Part shown: piece by piece, positions 45,260 to 45,462 of the stretch | Numbering within the stretch: the first letter of the stretch is position 1 | How the letters are laid out: every line of letters starts with the position of its first letter | IMG/VR virus record: IMGVR_UViG_3300021590_000001 | Coordinates: 1 to 45,462 of that record | DNA: 45,462 bases | Strand: one strand, 5' to 3' | From: a virus | Notes under the pieces: generated by a model | Told to the model about the DNA's origin: nothing | What the model saw: the letters and a program-made list of their open reading frames with translations, nothing else | Database searches by the model: none | Translations under genes and position numbers: made by a program

Positions 45260-45462
45260 CCTCAAATTTCACTCCCTCTTTTTTTTTGTTGCTTCAGCGG
45301 CTAAGAAGAGCCTAAGTTTTTTATAAAATTTTTAAGCCCTAGGATTTAAGCTTTTCTTTTGAGGCAAAATTTTAAAGTTCTGAGATTTTGTCCCTTTTTA
45401 AAAGCCGGTTTTTGTAGCAGCTTCTTTTTGTGTATATTTAAGCTCGGCTGTGTCAATGTTGG
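45260..45462 (+). terminator. T-rich terminator region, no gene seen
   Basis: Right after the regulator stop there is a nine-T run (45279-45287), then T-tracts near 45318, 45331, 45354, 45396, 45413 and 45426. Archaeal transcription ends at such T-tracts, so the first run probably terminates the regulator mRNA. The rest of the edge is AT-rich without an open frame of note. Whether it joins base 1 in a circular or permuted genome cannot be seen. Confidence 0.5.

Noticed and set aside
1-45462. tRNA genes, integrase and attachment sites
   Set aside because: I saw no cloverleaf-like sequence with a TTC arm, no tyrosine or serine recombinase motif, and no long terminal direct repeat between the two edges.

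Overview
The window looks like most of the genome of a tailed archaeal virus (class Caudoviricetes, siphovirus-like because there is a tape measure and a tail tube but no recognisable sheath). The archaeal assignment rests on a RadA-type recombinase with an N-terminal helix-hairpin-helix, an XPF/Hef-type ERCC4 nuclease, a family B DNA polymerase, a Cas4-like nuclease, TATA-box promoters such as TTTATAAA preceded by purine-rich BRE-like bases, GGTGAT/GGAGGTG ribosome binding sites and frequent TTG starts. The DNA is moderately AT-rich, with closely packed, often overlapping genes. I see no tRNA, rRNA, CRISPR array, insertion sequence, integrase, PCNA, MCM or recognisable primase. The host group cannot be named from sequence alone.

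Layout. (1) 1-2515, plus: tail end of an unidentified gene, an MT-A70 adenine methylase, small regulators, a deoxyribosyltransferase-like protein and a RuvB-like AAA+ ATPase. (2) 2551-6067, minus: receptor-binding/virion module with an Ig-like protein, an 886-residue fibre with about twenty 20-residue repeats, and a structural protein. (3) 6201-24414, plus: the nucleic-acid module, holding an HNH nuclease, ATP-grasp-like protein, SAM methyltransferase, thymidylate-synthase-fold enzyme with a dCMP-type active site, uracil-DNA glycosylase, MazG-like protein, Cas4-like nuclease, RadA, XPF-type nuclease, probable ssDNA-binding protein, a nucleotide-modification-associated (DUF1599) protein, DNA polymerase B, dCMP deaminase, Vsr/DUF559-like nuclease, metallophosphoesterase, membrane proteins and a trypsin-like protease. 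Many small zinc ribbons are interspersed. (4) 24473-36884, minus: virion operon, read from prohead protease/scaffold through capsid, connectors, tail tube, frameshifted tail chaperones and tape measure to a baseplate/fibre protein ending in 23 HxH motifs. (5) 37131-44505, plus: terminase, zinc-ribbon portal, and a 1152-residue fusion of metallo-beta-lactamase nuclease, ATP-dependent DNA ligase and a LigD-type phosphoesterase-like domain. (6) 44870-45259, plus: a small probable DNA-binding protein behind its own promoter.

How it fits together. Packaging and early replication genes read rightward, and virion genes read leftward from a divergent promoter region (36885-37130) with palindromic operator-like sites. 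A related motif recurs upstream of the last gene. Several genes suggest nucleotide-pool remodelling and possibly a modified cytosine in viral DNA: the Asp-type ThyA enzyme, DUF1599 protein, dCMP deaminase, deoxyribosyltransferase-like and MazG-like proteins. RadA, Cas4, XPF, UDG, metallophosphoesterase and the nuclease-ligase-phosphoesterase fusion make an unusually full recombination and end-repair kit. The two strongest candidates for something undescribed are that end-repair fusion and the dCMP-type ThyA module.
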